In this document: one piece after another, positions 1 through 7,295 of the stretch | Position numbering within the stretch: position 1 is the stretch's first letter | Layout: each line of letters starts with the position of its first letter | Assembly: GCF_017302275.1 (NCBI RefSeq) | Contig: NZ_JAFLDR010000007.1 | Location: forward strand, 1 to 64,000 | Direction of reading: 5' to 3' | DNA: 64,000 nucleotides | DNA from: Sulfuritalea sp. | GTDB taxonomy: Bacteria; Pseudomonadota; Gammaproteobacteria; Burkholderiales; Rhodocyclaceae | The notes under the pieces: generated by a model | Database searches by the model: none | What the model saw: only the letters and a program-made list of their open reading frames with translations | What the model was told of the DNA's origin: nothing | Made by a program: the position numbers and the translations under genes

Positions 1-526
1 GTGCGCCGCCCGGCTCCAGGCGATCGAGCAGCTCCATGGTGCCGTCGCGGAATTCGCGGGCGGAGAGGATCTCCGGGGTGATCGGCGATACCAGGATGTC
101 GGCGGCGAGAACCGCCGCATCCTGCAAGGGTCCGATGGCGCCCTGGGTATCGATCAGTACGCAGTCATAGGCCTCGACCACCGCCGGCGACTGCAGCGCG
201 AAGCGCAGCCGAAAGCCGCGGTCGATGCGATTCAGCAGCCAGTGCGGCAGATTGCCCTCGGGATCGTCGGAGATCACGATGTCAAGATTCTGGTACACGG
301 TCGCCGTGATGCACGACGTGTTGACCGCGCCGCGCACGATCACCTCGGTCAGGCCGGCAGCCGGTTTCGCCACCGCCAACGGGAAATATTTGGATAGCGA
401 GGGTTGCACGTCGGCGTCGATCAGGAGCACGCGCAATCCCATGTCGGCGAGGAGCGCCCCCAGATTAGCGGTGAGCGTAGTCTTGCCGACACCCCCCTTG
501 GTGCTGGTCACAGTGAATTTGATCAT
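1..526 (-). CDS. ParA family ATPase, 5' part (runs off the left edge)
   Basis: The reverse strand reads from an ATG at 526 and stays open to the window edge, giving about 175 N-terminal residues. They begin MIKFTVTSTKGGVGKTTLTA, with the deviant Walker A of ParA/MinD ATPases (KGGVGKTT, residues 10-17), followed by Walker A' (LLIDADVQPS) and Walker B (CVLIDTQGAIG). ParA ATPases drive partition of plasmids and integrative elements; this one more likely stabilises the mobile element than the chromosome, because it lies in the same direction as the sigma-like gene just upstream and close to an integrase. The C-terminal part and any ParB partner are outside the window. The family call is firm; the element-borne role is inferred from context. 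Confidence 0.9.
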   Translation of the reverse strand, partial: MIKFTVTSTKGGVGKTTLTANLGALLADMGLRVLLIDADVQPSLSKYFPLAVAKPAAGLTEVIVRGAVNTSCITATVYQNLDIVISDDPEGNLPHWLLNRIDRGFRLRFALQSPAVVEAYDCVLIDTQGAIGPLQDAAVLAADILVSPITPEILSAREFRDGTMELLDRLEPGGA

Positions 527-587
527 CGAATCGGCGCGGTTTCAGGTCATGGTTCAGTCATACGGAATTCCTCGGCAAAGTGTCGAA

Positions 588-1178
588 TCAGGGCTGCAAA
601 TAGTCGTCCAGACCATGCTGGGCGAAGATCTTGCGGATGCGTTTGATTTCCTCGTAGAGCGTTGCGCGCGGGATTCGGAGCTTTTCTGAGGCCTCTTTGA
701 TGGACAGGCCTTGTGCGCCAAGCAGTTCGCACAGGCGCCGCTGCTCGGGCGTGAGCCGGTTCATGACCTCCGTAACGTCGATACGAATGTCAGCCGGATC
801 GAAAGATTCTTGCCCACCCGACTCGCGCCCCTGTTCGGCATCCACCAGATCGGCATAGGTGGGTGCATCCTCGGAGTCACCCACCGTATCGTCTAGGGAA
901 ACGGTTTCCTGGTCACCCCGTCGCTTGTCGGTCTCCCGCTCGCGCGCCATATCGATCAGTTTGTTGCGCACGACCCGCGCCATGTAGGCGATGGGCGGAC
1001 CGCCCGGATCGGGGACTAGTTGCCGCCGCACTTCAAGCCAGTGCATCAGGCATTCCTGTAGGAGGTCGTCGAATTCCTCCCGATACAGACTTCGTGACCG
1101 CCGGCGGAATTCTCCGATGAGTTTCTTGGTGACCGCGATTTCCCAACCCTGTAGACCATTGCCCTGTTTGAGCGCCAT
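588..1178 (-). CDS. RNA polymerase sigma-70 family (ECF-like) factor, element-borne
   Basis: A 196-residue protein with a sigma region 2-like N-terminal half (EEFDDLLQECLMHWLEVRR, then YMARVVRNKLIDMARERETDKRR, about residues 33-85), an acidic linker, and a region 4 helix-turn-helix at the C-terminus (LTPEQRRLCELLGAQGLSIKEASEKLRIPRATLYEEIKRIRKIF). ECF-type factors direct RNA polymerase to a small set of promoters. No anti-sigma gene is adjacent. The parA-like gene starts 61 bp downstream on the same strand, so the two are probably co-transcribed. Inside a mobile element it may control transfer or excision genes that lie outside the window; this is inference. It could also be a non-sigma HTH regulator of sigma-like fold. 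Confidence 0.8.
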   Translation of the reverse strand: MALKQGNGLQGWEIAVTKKLIGEFRRRSRSLYREEFDDLLQECLMHWLEVRRQLVPDPGGPPIAYMARVVRNKLIDMARERETDKRRGDQETVSLDDTVGDSEDAPTYADLVDAEQGRESGGQESFDPADIRIDVTEVMNRLTPEQRRLCELLGAQGLSIKEASEKLRIPRATLYEEIKRIRKIFAQHGLDDYLQP

Positions 1179-1623
1179 GGCGCCCCCCTTTCGTCAGATG
1201 AAAGGGCGGCAATGTGACCAATGACGTTGCTATTTAGCTAAATGGCATTGAAATAAATGTATCTATATGACCTAGGGCATAGGCGCCGACAGTTTTGAAG
1301 GCAATTCCGTATTCATGAGTCAACGCCTGCCAAGGTCACTCTGGTAGAGACACCCGCTGGGTGTCTCTAGAAGGGGCTATGGCAGATCTGCTGTGACAGC
1401 CCGATTAGCCGCGAACGCGCTGCCAGTACCGGGGTAAACCTGGCGAGCACAGCAATTAACTAGCGCGGGTACAAGGGTGGGAGCGGCGAGCTATGCGCAA
1501 TACATCAACCAGACGATCACCCCAATACGTCGTATGGCCAGGTCCCACGGTGATGCTCTGCAAAGATCCGCTGAAGCGGAACAGCCAGACCGCGAAACCA
1601 CAGGTTCTTTCGAGGGATTCGGT
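1179..1623. other. 445-bp intergenic region of the element
   Basis: The divergent control region between the sigma-like gene (minus) and the excisionase-like gene (plus). It holds an AT-rich stretch around 1225-1275 that probably carries promoters, and the perfect hairpin at 1345-1369. An in-frame ATG at 1477 could extend the excisionase-like gene by 49 residues, but those residues match nothing I recognise and have no clear ribosome binding site. I see no other gene in it. Confidence 0.6.
1345..1369. repeat. Perfect inverted repeat, 11-bp arms, 3-nt loop
   Basis: Arms TAGAGACACCC and GGGTGTCTCTA flank the loop GCT. Neither side carries a T-run, so it is not a classic intrinsic terminator. 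Its position between divergent genes of the element fits a protein binding site (regulator, or accessory recombination site) or the stem of an RNA. Function unknown. Confidence 0.6.
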
Positions 1624-1935
1624 ATGAGTCCCGTAATGACCGTGGCCGAAGCCGCCGCATTCCTAAAAGTCAGTGATGACGTTCTCTACCCGATGCTGGC
1701 TCGCGGAGAAATACCGGCCGGAAAGGTCAAGGGGCAATGGAGATTGATCGAGGATGACTTACTGAACTGGCTCAGATCGCAGTATCCTGTGAAGGCGAGA
1801 GCGCCTTCTGATGTGGAGGTTTTATGCCATACCGAAGGGAAGGAACCCGTAACTGGTGGATCGTTGTCAATGGAGTACGCCAGTCTTCTGGGACTGCCAA
1901 CTTCGAAGACGCAAAAGCACTCGAAGGGAAGCTAA
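1624..1935 (+). CDS. Excisionase-family helix-turn-helix protein
   Basis: A 103-residue protein if started at ATG 1624. Residues about 5-52 (MTVAEAAAFLKVSDDVLYPMLARGEIPAGKVKGQWRLIEDDLLNWL) match the MerR-like winged helix of excisionases (helix_turn_helix_17 type). Such proteins bend DNA and set the direction of integrase-mediated recombination, or repress the integrase. The last 112 bp overlap the integrase in another frame; that tail (after about residue 67) is low in recognisable features. An upstream ATG at 1477 would add 49 residues but looks less likely. The domain call is strong; the link to the neighbouring integrase is contextual. Confidence 0.8.
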   Translation: MSPVMTVAEAAAFLKVSDDVLYPMLARGEIPAGKVKGQWRLIEDDLLNWLRSQYPVKARAPSDVEVLCHTEGKEPVTGGSLSMEYASLLGLPTSKTQKHSKGS

Positions 1936-2945
1936 ATCACGAAGACTGGTTGCAGCAAAGAATGGGGTTCAAGAAGCCACGAAGCTGGAAGGAAGCAGTC
2001 GTGAAATTTCTGAAAGAGAGTCAGCACAAGGCCAGTTACGACACCATCAAGCAGCGGCTTGGCTGGTGGAATGCGTTGCTGGGCGACCTGGCGGACATTC
2101 GGAAGATCGATCGTGACATGATTGACGACTACATCGCCGCCAATCGTCCAGTCACGGGAGTCGCCAGCAGTGCCAACAGCACCGCCAACAAGTATTCAAA
2201 GGTGGTGATGTCGATATTGAACCAGGCGCACGACGAATGGAAGTGGATCGATGGCGTACCAAAGCTCCGGTATTACCCAGAGCCGCCGCATCGTCGAGCA
2301 TGGCTCAAGGTGGAGCAGTGGCGCAAACTGGAAAAACAACTTCCCGATCATCTGCGGCTGGCGGCAACCTTTGCGCTGGCGACAGGACTCCGAAAGGGAA
2401 AAGTGTTTGGGTTGGAATGGTCGCAGGTAGACCTTTCCGAGCGCACGTTAACGACCTACGGTAACGATGTGAAGCTGGGAGTCGTCATACCTCTCAACGA
2501 CACGGCCATGAGCGTTTTGCGGGAGATTGCAAGCGAGCCTGTACGGCATCTGACGCGAGTGTTCTCCGTCAACGGAGAACCCATAAAGGGGTATGGGAAG
2601 GCGTGGTTCAAAGCAATGCACCGCGCCGGACTTGGCGAATACAAGCTATGGCGCGTCGATGGAAAGCTGAAATCTGAATGGACGGGCTTTACCTGGCACG
2701 GACTACGTCACACATTTGCATCGTGGCTCGGTCAGGCTGGAGTAGCAGAGATGTACATCGATCAGTTGTGCGGATGGGCAGAGAAGGACACGCGGGGAAT
2801 CTACACGCATCTGGATGTAGAGCATCTGCGGCCATACGCGCAAATCATCGATGCCAAGCTCGCCGCCCTTCCTGCGCTATCGATTGCACAGTTTGCTACA
2901 CAGTCGCAACACAGCGGAGTAGTTACTCTCGCTGCCACTGCCTGA
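1824..2945 (+). CDS. Tyrosine recombinase / phage-type integrase
   Basis: A 373-residue site-specific recombinase of the element. The N-terminal 60 residues resemble an Arm-type domain (MPYRREGTRNWWIVVNGVRQ), residues about 55-150 the core-binding domain, and 160-335 the catalytic domain. Visible active-site residues are R190 (ATGLRKG), K217 (DVKLG), H292 and R295 (HGLRH), W318 in the place often held by His (CGWAEKDT, as in Cre), and the nucleophile Y327 (GIYTHL). A GGAGG four bases before the ATG supports this start although it lies inside the upstream gene. The gene ends 3 bp before the CCA end of tRNA-Arg, the usual geometry of an integrase beside its tRNA attachment site. All catalytic positions are intact, so it is probably active. 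Confidence 0.95.
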   Translation: MPYRREGTRNWWIVVNGVRQSSGTANFEDAKALEGKLNHEDWLQQRMGFKKPRSWKEAVVKFLKESQHKASYDTIKQRLGWWNALLGDLADIRKIDRDMIDDYIAANRPVTGVASSANSTANKYSKVVMSILNQAHDEWKWIDGVPKLRYYPEPPHRRAWLKVEQWRKLEKQLPDHLRLAATFALATGLRKGKVFGLEWSQVDLSERTLTTYGNDVKLGVVIPLNDTAMSVLREIASEPVRHLTRVFSVNGEPIKGYGKAWFKAMHRAGLGEYKLWRVDGKLKSEWTGFTWHGLRHTFASWLGQAGVAEMYIDQLCGWAEKDTRGIYTHLDVEHLRPYAQIIDAKLAALPALSIAQFATQSQHSGVVTLAATA

Positions 2946-2948
2946 AAC

Positions 2949-3025
2949 TGGCCCGCCCGACAGGACTCGAACCTGTTACCCCCGGCTTAGAAGGCCGGTG
3001 CTCTATCCAGATGAGCTACGGGCGG
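2949..3025 (-). tRNA. tRNA-Arg (anticodon TCT), likely attB of the element
   Basis: A 77-nt cloverleaf on the minus strand. The acceptor stem CCGCCCG / CGGGCGG is paired, the D-arm is GCTCATCTGGATAGAGC, the anticodon loop reads CTTCTAA, the T-arm is ACAGG-TTCGAGT-CCTGT, and CCA is encoded. The anticodon is TCT (Arg). The 3' end of the tRNA faces the integrase, so the left boundary (attL or attR) of the integrated element must lie within or beside its 3' half; the matching repeat at the other end of the element is outside the window. The gene appears to have been kept intact by integration. Confidence 0.95.
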
Positions 3026-3095
3026 TACTCGTTGATTGCACTGGACGAGTTTAGCGCAGGACGGAACAAACAGCGCTGACCGGGGCATAATTGCG

Positions 3096-3112
3096 CCTGT
3101 TACCCCCGGCTT
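3096..3112 (+). repeat. 17-bp exact copy of tRNA-Arg internal sequence
   Basis: CCTGTTACCCCCGGCTT here is identical to positions 2972-2988 inside the tRNA-Arg gene (anticodon stem, variable loop and T-stem side), in the same orientation and 124 bp away. It lies in the leader of the small gene at 3126. It may be a scar of an earlier integration event or a decoy attachment core; chance cannot be excluded. Confidence 0.6.
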
Positions 3113-3125
3113 CCGGTTTATTCCC

Positions 3126-3356
3126 ATGGCTACCGATCAGACCTATTGCTATCACTGTCGCACGCATCATCCTCGCAACGAAATGCGTCTAATCGTTACC
3201 AAGACCGGCAAGCGCTGGCGCTGCATTCGCAGCATAGAAGCGACCCAACAGGGTCCGGAAGCACGCGAAGCCTATGGCCGCCAGGTGTCCGAGATCAACA
3301 AAGCGGAATCCAAGAGCCGGGCACAGCGCATGAACAATCTGCTGCAGGAAAAATAG
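3126..3356 (+). CDS. Small zinc-ribbon-like protein, 76 aa
   Basis: I do not recognise a named family. The protein begins MATDQTYCYHCRTHHPRNEM, with a Cys-x2-Cys pair (plus nearby His) at residues 8-15, a lone Cys near residue 36 (RWRCIRS), and a basic, Arg/Lys-rich C-terminal half that looks helical. This suggests a small metal- and nucleic-acid-binding protein. ATG 3126 was chosen over an upstream in-frame ATG at 3036, because the upstream part overlaps the tRNA promoter region and has no coding character. It is followed after 5 bp by the HNH gene, so the two probably form one transcript. Confidence 0.7.
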   Translation: MATDQTYCYHCRTHHPRNEMRLIVTKTGKRWRCIRSIEATQQGPEAREAYGRQVSEINKAESKSRAQRMNNLLQEK

Positions 3357-3361
3357 CGTGC

Positions 3362-3727
3362 ATGAAGCCGGGTAGCCCGTCGAAGCTCGACAATATCGTC
3401 GCCGACGCACGCCGTGCGGCCGAGGCGCGCGAGCGGGGCTACCGTGATCAGGCGCTCAATATCTACCCCTGGATTTGCGGTCGCTGCGCGCGCGAATTCA
3501 ACCGCGCCAACCTGCGCGAACTGACGGTACACCACCGCGACCACGACCACAAGAACAACCCGGCAGACGGCAGCAACTGGGAACTCCTTTGTCTTTACTG
3601 CCACGACAACGAGCATCAGCGGCATATGGAGGCAGCCGGTTGCGGACCATCTGGGCAATCCAGCGAACCGGGAGCAACGCACTCACCGTTTGCCGACCTG
3701 AAGGCATTGTTGGCACGAAAAGACTGA
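3362..3727 (+). CDS. YajD-like HNH endonuclease family protein
   Basis: A 121-residue protein with the YajD pattern. A Cys-x2-Cys (WICGRCAREF, residues about 38-47), the HNH-like core VHHRDHDHKNNPADGSNWELLC, and CLYCHDNEHQRH supply the catalytic His and the second half of the zinc knuckle. YajD-type proteins are small HNH nucleases without an assigned cellular substrate. The gene starts 5 bp after the small zinc-ribbon gene, so translation is probably coupled. The family is clear; the biological role is not known. Confidence 0.88.
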   Translation: MKPGSPSKLDNIVADARRAAEARERGYRDQALNIYPWICGRCAREFNRANLRELTVHHRDHDHKNNPADGSNWELLCLYCHDNEHQRHMEAAGCGPSGQSSEPGATHSPFADLKALLARKD

Positions 3728-3730
3728 ACA

Positions 3731-3747
3731 GACCGGCGAACGCCGGC
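3731..3747. repeat. REP-like hairpin
   Basis: CCGGCGAACGCCGG forms a 6-bp stem with an AA loop just after the HNH gene stop. The core resembles the hairpins of the element pair between parE and parC (31618-31687). It may protect the 3' end of the mRNA or end transcription weakly; there is no T-run. Confidence 0.5.
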
Positions 3748-3820
3748 ATGAAGCCAGAATTGGATCCCTGAGGTTTCAGGAGGTCGTTCCGCGCGGAGCC
3801 CTCGGAACAGGAAGAAGGGA

Positions 3821-3897
3821 TGGTCGGGGTGGAGGGATTCGAACTCTCGACATCTTGCTCCCAAAGCAAGCGCGCTACCGGGCTGCGCCACACCCCG
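3821..3897 (-). tRNA. tRNA-Pro (anticodon TGG)
   Basis: A 77-nt cloverleaf on the minus strand with paired acceptor stem CGGGGTG / CACCCCG, D-arm GCGCAGCCCGGTAGCGC, anticodon loop CTTTGGGAG (anticodon TGG), T-arm GAGAG-TTCGAAT-CCCTC and encoded CCA. It stands alone between the HNH gene and dksA, with its own promoter-like sequence upstream. Confidence 0.96.
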
Positions 3898-3907
3898 AAC
3901 GGTTGCA

Positions 3908-3937
3908 ATTTTACAGACCCCGCCCCATCGCGGTCAA
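3908..3937 (-). promoter_or_regulatory. Promoter of tRNA-Pro
   Basis: Read on the minus strand, TTGACC (3937-3932) and TAAAAT (3913-3908) are separated by 18 bp and end 10 bp before the tRNA. The match to the sigma-70 consensus is good for a stable RNA gene. Confidence 0.6.
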
Positions 3938-4093
3938 TCAGTTGGCACGGCGTTGCGCCGTGAAATGAAGTGTCGGGGATTCTGGACAGCAATTGATTGC
4001 ACAGCACGCGGCAAGCCGTGCCGGACTCGCCACTTGCGGTCATCGTTCGTTTCGTTTATAAAGCCGATTCTCCGAAATCAGGAATGCTCCGCG

Positions 4094-4522
4094 ATGGCTG
4101 AAGACCTGCTGCACAAGAAGCAATTCCCGCCCTACACCCCGAAAAAGGGCGAGGACTACATGAGCTCGAAACAACTGGCTCACTTTCGCGACATACTGAT
4201 GTCGCTCAAGGATGAATTGAGCGAAGACATCGAGCGTACGGTGCATACCATGCAGGACGAGGCGACGGTGTTCGCCGACCCGAACGATCGAGCCAGCCAG
4301 GAGTCCGACATCGCCCTGGAACTGCGAAATCGCGACCGCGAACGCAAACTGATCAAGAAGGTGGAAGAATCGATCGCCCGCATCGAGTCCGGCGAATACG
4401 GCTACTGCGATTCCTGCGGTGTCGAAATTGGATTGAAGCGCCTCGAGGCGCGACCGACGGCGACACTTTGCATCGACTGCAAGACGCTTGAAGAACATCG
4501 AGAAAAACAGGTTGGAAAGTAA
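4094..4522 (+). CDS. dksA: RNA polymerase-binding transcription factor DksA
   Basis: A 142-residue protein close to E. coli DksA. It binds the secondary channel of RNA polymerase and, with ppGpp, represses rRNA promoters and activates amino-acid biosynthesis promoters. The coiled-coil tip motif is present (ADPNDRASQ, containing the two Asp and the Ala needed for function), followed by ELRNRDRERKLIKKVEESI and the four-Cys zinc finger (YCDSCG ... LCIDC). ATG 4094 gives MAEDLLHKKQFPPYTPKKGEDYM; an in-frame ATG 47 codons upstream adds residues with no family similarity. It ends at the strong convergent terminator shared with pnp. Confidence 0.97.
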   Translation: MAEDLLHKKQFPPYTPKKGEDYMSSKQLAHFRDILMSLKDELSEDIERTVHTMQDEATVFADPNDRASQESDIALELRNRDRERKLIKKVEESIARIESGEYGYCDSCGVEIGLKRLEARPTATLCIDCKTLEEHREKQVGK

Positions 4523-4530
4523 TTCCAGCC

Positions 4531-4592
4531 TGTTTTCGGTGCAGGCTAACGTGAGCGCAGCGAACGTTACGCGTAGCGGCCGAAGCCAAAAG
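4531..4592 (-). repeat. Interspersed palindromic-core element, copy A (dksA-pnp gap)
   Basis: Read on the minus strand, this 61-bp stretch aligns without gaps to 20401-20460, with about 70% identity by eye. It shares TTTTRGCTYCGGCCGC, then TAACGT, a variable middle, ACGTTRGCCT and [15 protein letters not shown] and ACGTTA can pair as the stem of a hairpin. It occupies part of the gap between dksA and the terminator. Confidence 0.65.
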
Positions 4593-4623
4593 CAGGTCGG
4601 AAAATAAGGTACCGACACCAGAG

Positions 4624-4663
4624 GTCAACGAAAAAGGACGCCGAGGCGTCCTTTTTCGTTGAC
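4624..4663. terminator. Bidirectional intrinsic terminator between dksA and pnp
   Basis: A perfect inverted repeat with 19-bp arms (left 4624-4642, right 4645-4663) and a 2-nt centre. Each arm carries an internal run of five A or T flanking a GC core (GGACGC / GCGTCC), so a hairpin followed by U-rich RNA forms in either direction. It lies between the convergent stops of dksA and pnp. Confidence 0.9.
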
Positions 4664-4676
4664 TGACAGATCCGTA

Positions 4677-6791
4677 TTACTGCGTCGTCGCTGGAGCGGA
4701 TACCTCGGCGGCAATGGCCTTCATCGACAGGCGCACGCGGCCCTTGTCATCGGTTTCGATGACCTTGACCTTCACAACCTGGCCTTCCTTGAGGTAATCG
4801 GAAACGGCATTGACCCGCTCGCTGGCGATCTGCGAAATGTGCAGCAGTCCATCCTTGCCGGGCAGCAGGCTGACGATGGCGCCGAAATCCAGCAGGCGCA
4901 ACACGGTGCCTTCATAGATGCGGCCGACCTCGACCTCTGCGGTGATATCCTCGATGCGCTTTTTCGCGACCTGGGCCGCATCGGCATTCACGGACGAAAT
5001 GGTGATCGAGCCATCGTCTTCGATGTCGATCACGCAACCCGTCTCCTCGGTCAGCGCGCGGATCACGGCGCCACCCTTGCCGATCACGTCGCGGATCTTC
5101 TCCGGGTTGATCTTGATGTGGATCATGCGCGGAGCGAAGGTTGAAACCTCCTCGCGATGAACGGACATCGAACCCTTCATTTTGTCCAGAATGTGCAGGC
5201 GAGCTTCCTTGGCCTGAGCCAGAGCAACCTGCATGATTTCCTTGGTGATGCCCTGGATCTTGATGTCCATCTGCAGGGCGGTGATGCCGTCTTCGGTGCC
5301 GGCAACCTTGAAGTCCATGTCGCCGAGGTGATCTTCGTCGCCGAGGATATCGGTCAGCACGGCGAAACGACCGCCGTCCTTGATCAGTCCCATGGCGATG
5401 CCGGCGACGGGCGCCTTGAGCGGAACGCCGGCATCCATCAGGGCCAGTGAGCCGCCGCAAACCGAAGCCATCGACGACGAACCGTTGGACTCGGTGATCT
5501 CGGAGACAACGCGCATGGAATAGCCGAATTCCTCGGGCGAGGGGAGTACGGCAAGCAGCGCGCGCTTTGCGAGTCGACCGTGGCCGATTTCGCGACGCTT
5601 CGGCGTACCGACACGACCGGTTTCCCCCGTGGCGTAAGGAGGCATGTTGTAGTGAAGCATGAAACGGTCACGGTACTCGCCCTGCAGGGCGTCGATGATC
5701 TGCTCGTCGCGACCGGTACCCAACGTGGCAACTACCAGGGCCTGGGTCTCGCCACGGGTAAACAAGGCCGAGCCATGAGTGCGTGGGAGGACGCCATTGC
5801 GGATAACGATGGGGCGCACGGTGCGGGTATCGCGGCCGTCGATGCGCGGTTCGCCATTGAGGATCTGGCTGCGCACGATCTTCGCTTCGAGTTCGAATAC
5901 AGTGTTGCCGACGAGATTGGAGTCCGGGGGATTCTCAACGCTTTCGGTCAGCGCGGCGATGGTCCTCTTGGTGATTTCCCGTGTTCTCACCGTGCGGGCC
6001 TGCTTGCTGGTGATGCGATAGGCTTCGCGCAGTTCGGCTTCCGCCAGTTCGGCGACACGCGCGATCAGCGGTTCGTTCTTGGCGGGCGCCTGCCAATCCC
6101 ATTCCGGCTTGCCGGCCGCTTCCACCAGTTCGTTGATCGCCTTGATCGCGGCCTGCATCTGGTCGTGACCAAAAACCACGGCGCCGAGCATGACTTCTTC
6201 GGAAAGCCTTTTTGCCTCGGACTCGACCATCAGCACTGCGGCCTCCGTTCCGGCGACAACCAGGTCAAGCTGGGTGCTTTCCAGTTGGGTCTTGGTCGGG
6301 CAGAGTACGTATTTACCGTCAATGTAACCGACACGGGCAGCGCCGATCGGGCCGCTGAAAGGAATTCCGGACAATGACATCGCGGCTGATGCACCGAGCA
6401 TGGCCGGAATGTCCGGATCGATCTCGGGATTGCAGGACATGACGGTACAGACCACCTGCACTTCGTTGTAGAACGCATCCGGAAACAGCGGACGCAGGGG
6501 GCGATCGATCAGGCGCGAGGTCAGGATTTCCTTTTCCGAAGGACGGCCTTCGCGCTTGAAGAATCCCCCGGGGATGCGACCGGCGGCATAGGTTCGTTCC
6601 TGGTAGTCCACTGTCAGCGGGAAAAAGTCCTGCCCCGGCTTCGCATTGAGCGCCCCCACCACGGTTGCCAGCACCACCGTGTCATCCATTGTGACCATGA
6701 CGGCCCCACCAGCCTGGCGAGCAATTTCAGCGGTTTCAAGGGTGACGGTATGGTCACCATAGGCAAAGCTCTTCTTGATCGGATTCAACAC
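4677..6791 (-). CDS. pnp: Polyribonucleotide nucleotidyltransferase (PNPase)
   Basis: A 704-residue phosphorolytic 3'-5' exoribonuclease, a core degradosome enzyme. Two RNase PH-like domains flank a helical domain; the second contains the conserved acidic [19 protein letters not shown] segment. The KH domain ([25 protein letters not shown], around residue 555) and the C-terminal S1 domain ([33 protein letters not shown]) follow, ending in a short tail. I prefer the GTG at 6791, because AAAGGA lies 6 bases before it and it gives MLNPIKKSF, the usual N-terminus; a TTG at 6809 would add six residues. A terminator hairpin separates it from rpsO, so part of its expression is read-through from the rpsO promoter. 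Confidence 0.97.
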   Translation of the reverse strand: MLNPIKKSFAYGDHTVTLETAEIARQAGGAVMVTMDDTVVLATVVGALNAKPGQDFFPLTVDYQERTYAAGRIPGGFFKREGRPSEKEILTSRLIDRPLRPLFPDAFYNEVQVVCTVMSCNPEIDPDIPAMLGASAAMSLSGIPFSGPIGAARVGYIDGKYVLCPTKTQLESTQLDLVVAGTEAAVLMVESEAKRLSEEVMLGAVVFGHDQMQAAIKAINELVEAAGKPEWDWQAPAKNEPLIARVAELAEAELREAYRITSKQARTVRTREITKRTIAALTESVENPPDSNLVGNTVFELEAKIVRSQILNGEPRIDGRDTRTVRPIVIRNGVLPRTHGSALFTRGETQALVVATLGTGRDEQIIDALQGEYRDRFMLHYNMPPYATGETGRVGTPKRREIGHGRLAKRALLAVLPSPEEFGYSMRVVSEITESNGSSSMASVCGGSLALMDAGVPLKAPVAGIAMGLIKDGGRFAVLTDILGDEDHLGDMDFKVAGTEDGITALQMDIKIQGITKEIMQVALAQAKEARLHILDKMKGSMSVHREEVSTFAPRMIHIKINPEKIRDVIGKGGAVIRALTEETGCVIDIEDDGSITISSVNADAAQVAKKRIEDITAEVEVGRIYEGTVLRLLDFGAIVSLLPGKDGLLHISQIASERVNAVSDYLKEGQVVKVKVIETDDKGRVRLSMKAIAAEVSAPATTQ

Positions 6792-6807
6792 AACGATTCC
6801 TTTCGGC

Positions 6808-6847
6808 AATAAATAAAAGCCGGTACAGCCATCATGGCTGTACCGGC
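6808..6847 (-). terminator. rpsO-pnp intergenic terminator hairpin
   Basis: Arms GCCGGTACAGCC (6819-6830) and GGCTGTACCGGC (6836-6847) close a 5-nt loop. On the minus strand the hairpin is followed by TTTTATTTATT. This sits where E. coli carries the rpsO terminator and RNase III processing region. It should lower pnp expression relative to rpsO; a second, pnp-proximal control could also act here. Confidence 0.85.
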
Positions 6848-6926
6848 CTGTTCAGCAAGCCTGCGCAACACAAGGCGCAAAGCACATCGCGCGTTCGGGA
6901 CAACCCGGACCGGCATCAGGTAAAAA

Positions 6927-7196
6927 CTACTTGCGCAGGCCGAGTCGCTCGATCAGCGAACGATAGCCATCGGCGTTCTTGCGCTTGAGGTAGTCCAGCA
7001 TCTTGCGACGCTGGCTGACCATCTTCAGCAGACCGCGCCGCGAATGGTGATCCTTGGTGTGGGCCTTGAAATGGCCGGTCAAATCGTTGATGCGCGCCGT
7101 AAGCAGCGCTACCTGTACTTCGGGAGAGCCGGTGTCACCCTGGGCACGCTGGTAGTCGGTGACGATTTTGGCTTTGTCGTTCGTGGAAATTGCCAT
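6927..7196 (-). CDS. rpsO: 30S ribosomal protein S15
   Basis: An 89-residue protein of exactly the usual S15 length and sequence ([44 protein letters not shown] ... [22 protein letters not shown]). S15 binds the central domain of 16S rRNA and is a primary assembly protein. It has its own promoter at 7246-7275, and the hairpin terminator downstream partly uncouples it from pnp. In other bacteria S15 represses its own translation; I do not see a defined structure for that here. Confidence 0.98.
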   Translation of the reverse strand: MAISTNDKAKIVTDYQRAQGDTGSPEVQVALLTARINDLTGHFKAHTKDHHSRRGLLKMVSQRRKMLDYLKRKNADGYRSLIERLGLRK

Positions 7197-7245
7197 TGTG
7201 GTTTCCTTGCTGATCCTGTGATGTTGGGCTCTTGGAGAACCGTGG

Positions 7246-7275
7246 ATTATAGCGATTTGAATGCAATCTAATCAA
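7246..7275 (-). promoter_or_regulatory. rpsO promoter
   Basis: On the minus strand TTGATT (7275-7270) and a perfect TATAAT (7251-7246) are spaced by 18 bp, about 50 bp before the rpsO ATG. This fits an internal promoter of the truB-rpsO-pnp region. Confidence 0.7.
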
Positions 7276-7295
7276 GCATTGGTGACCAATCTACG

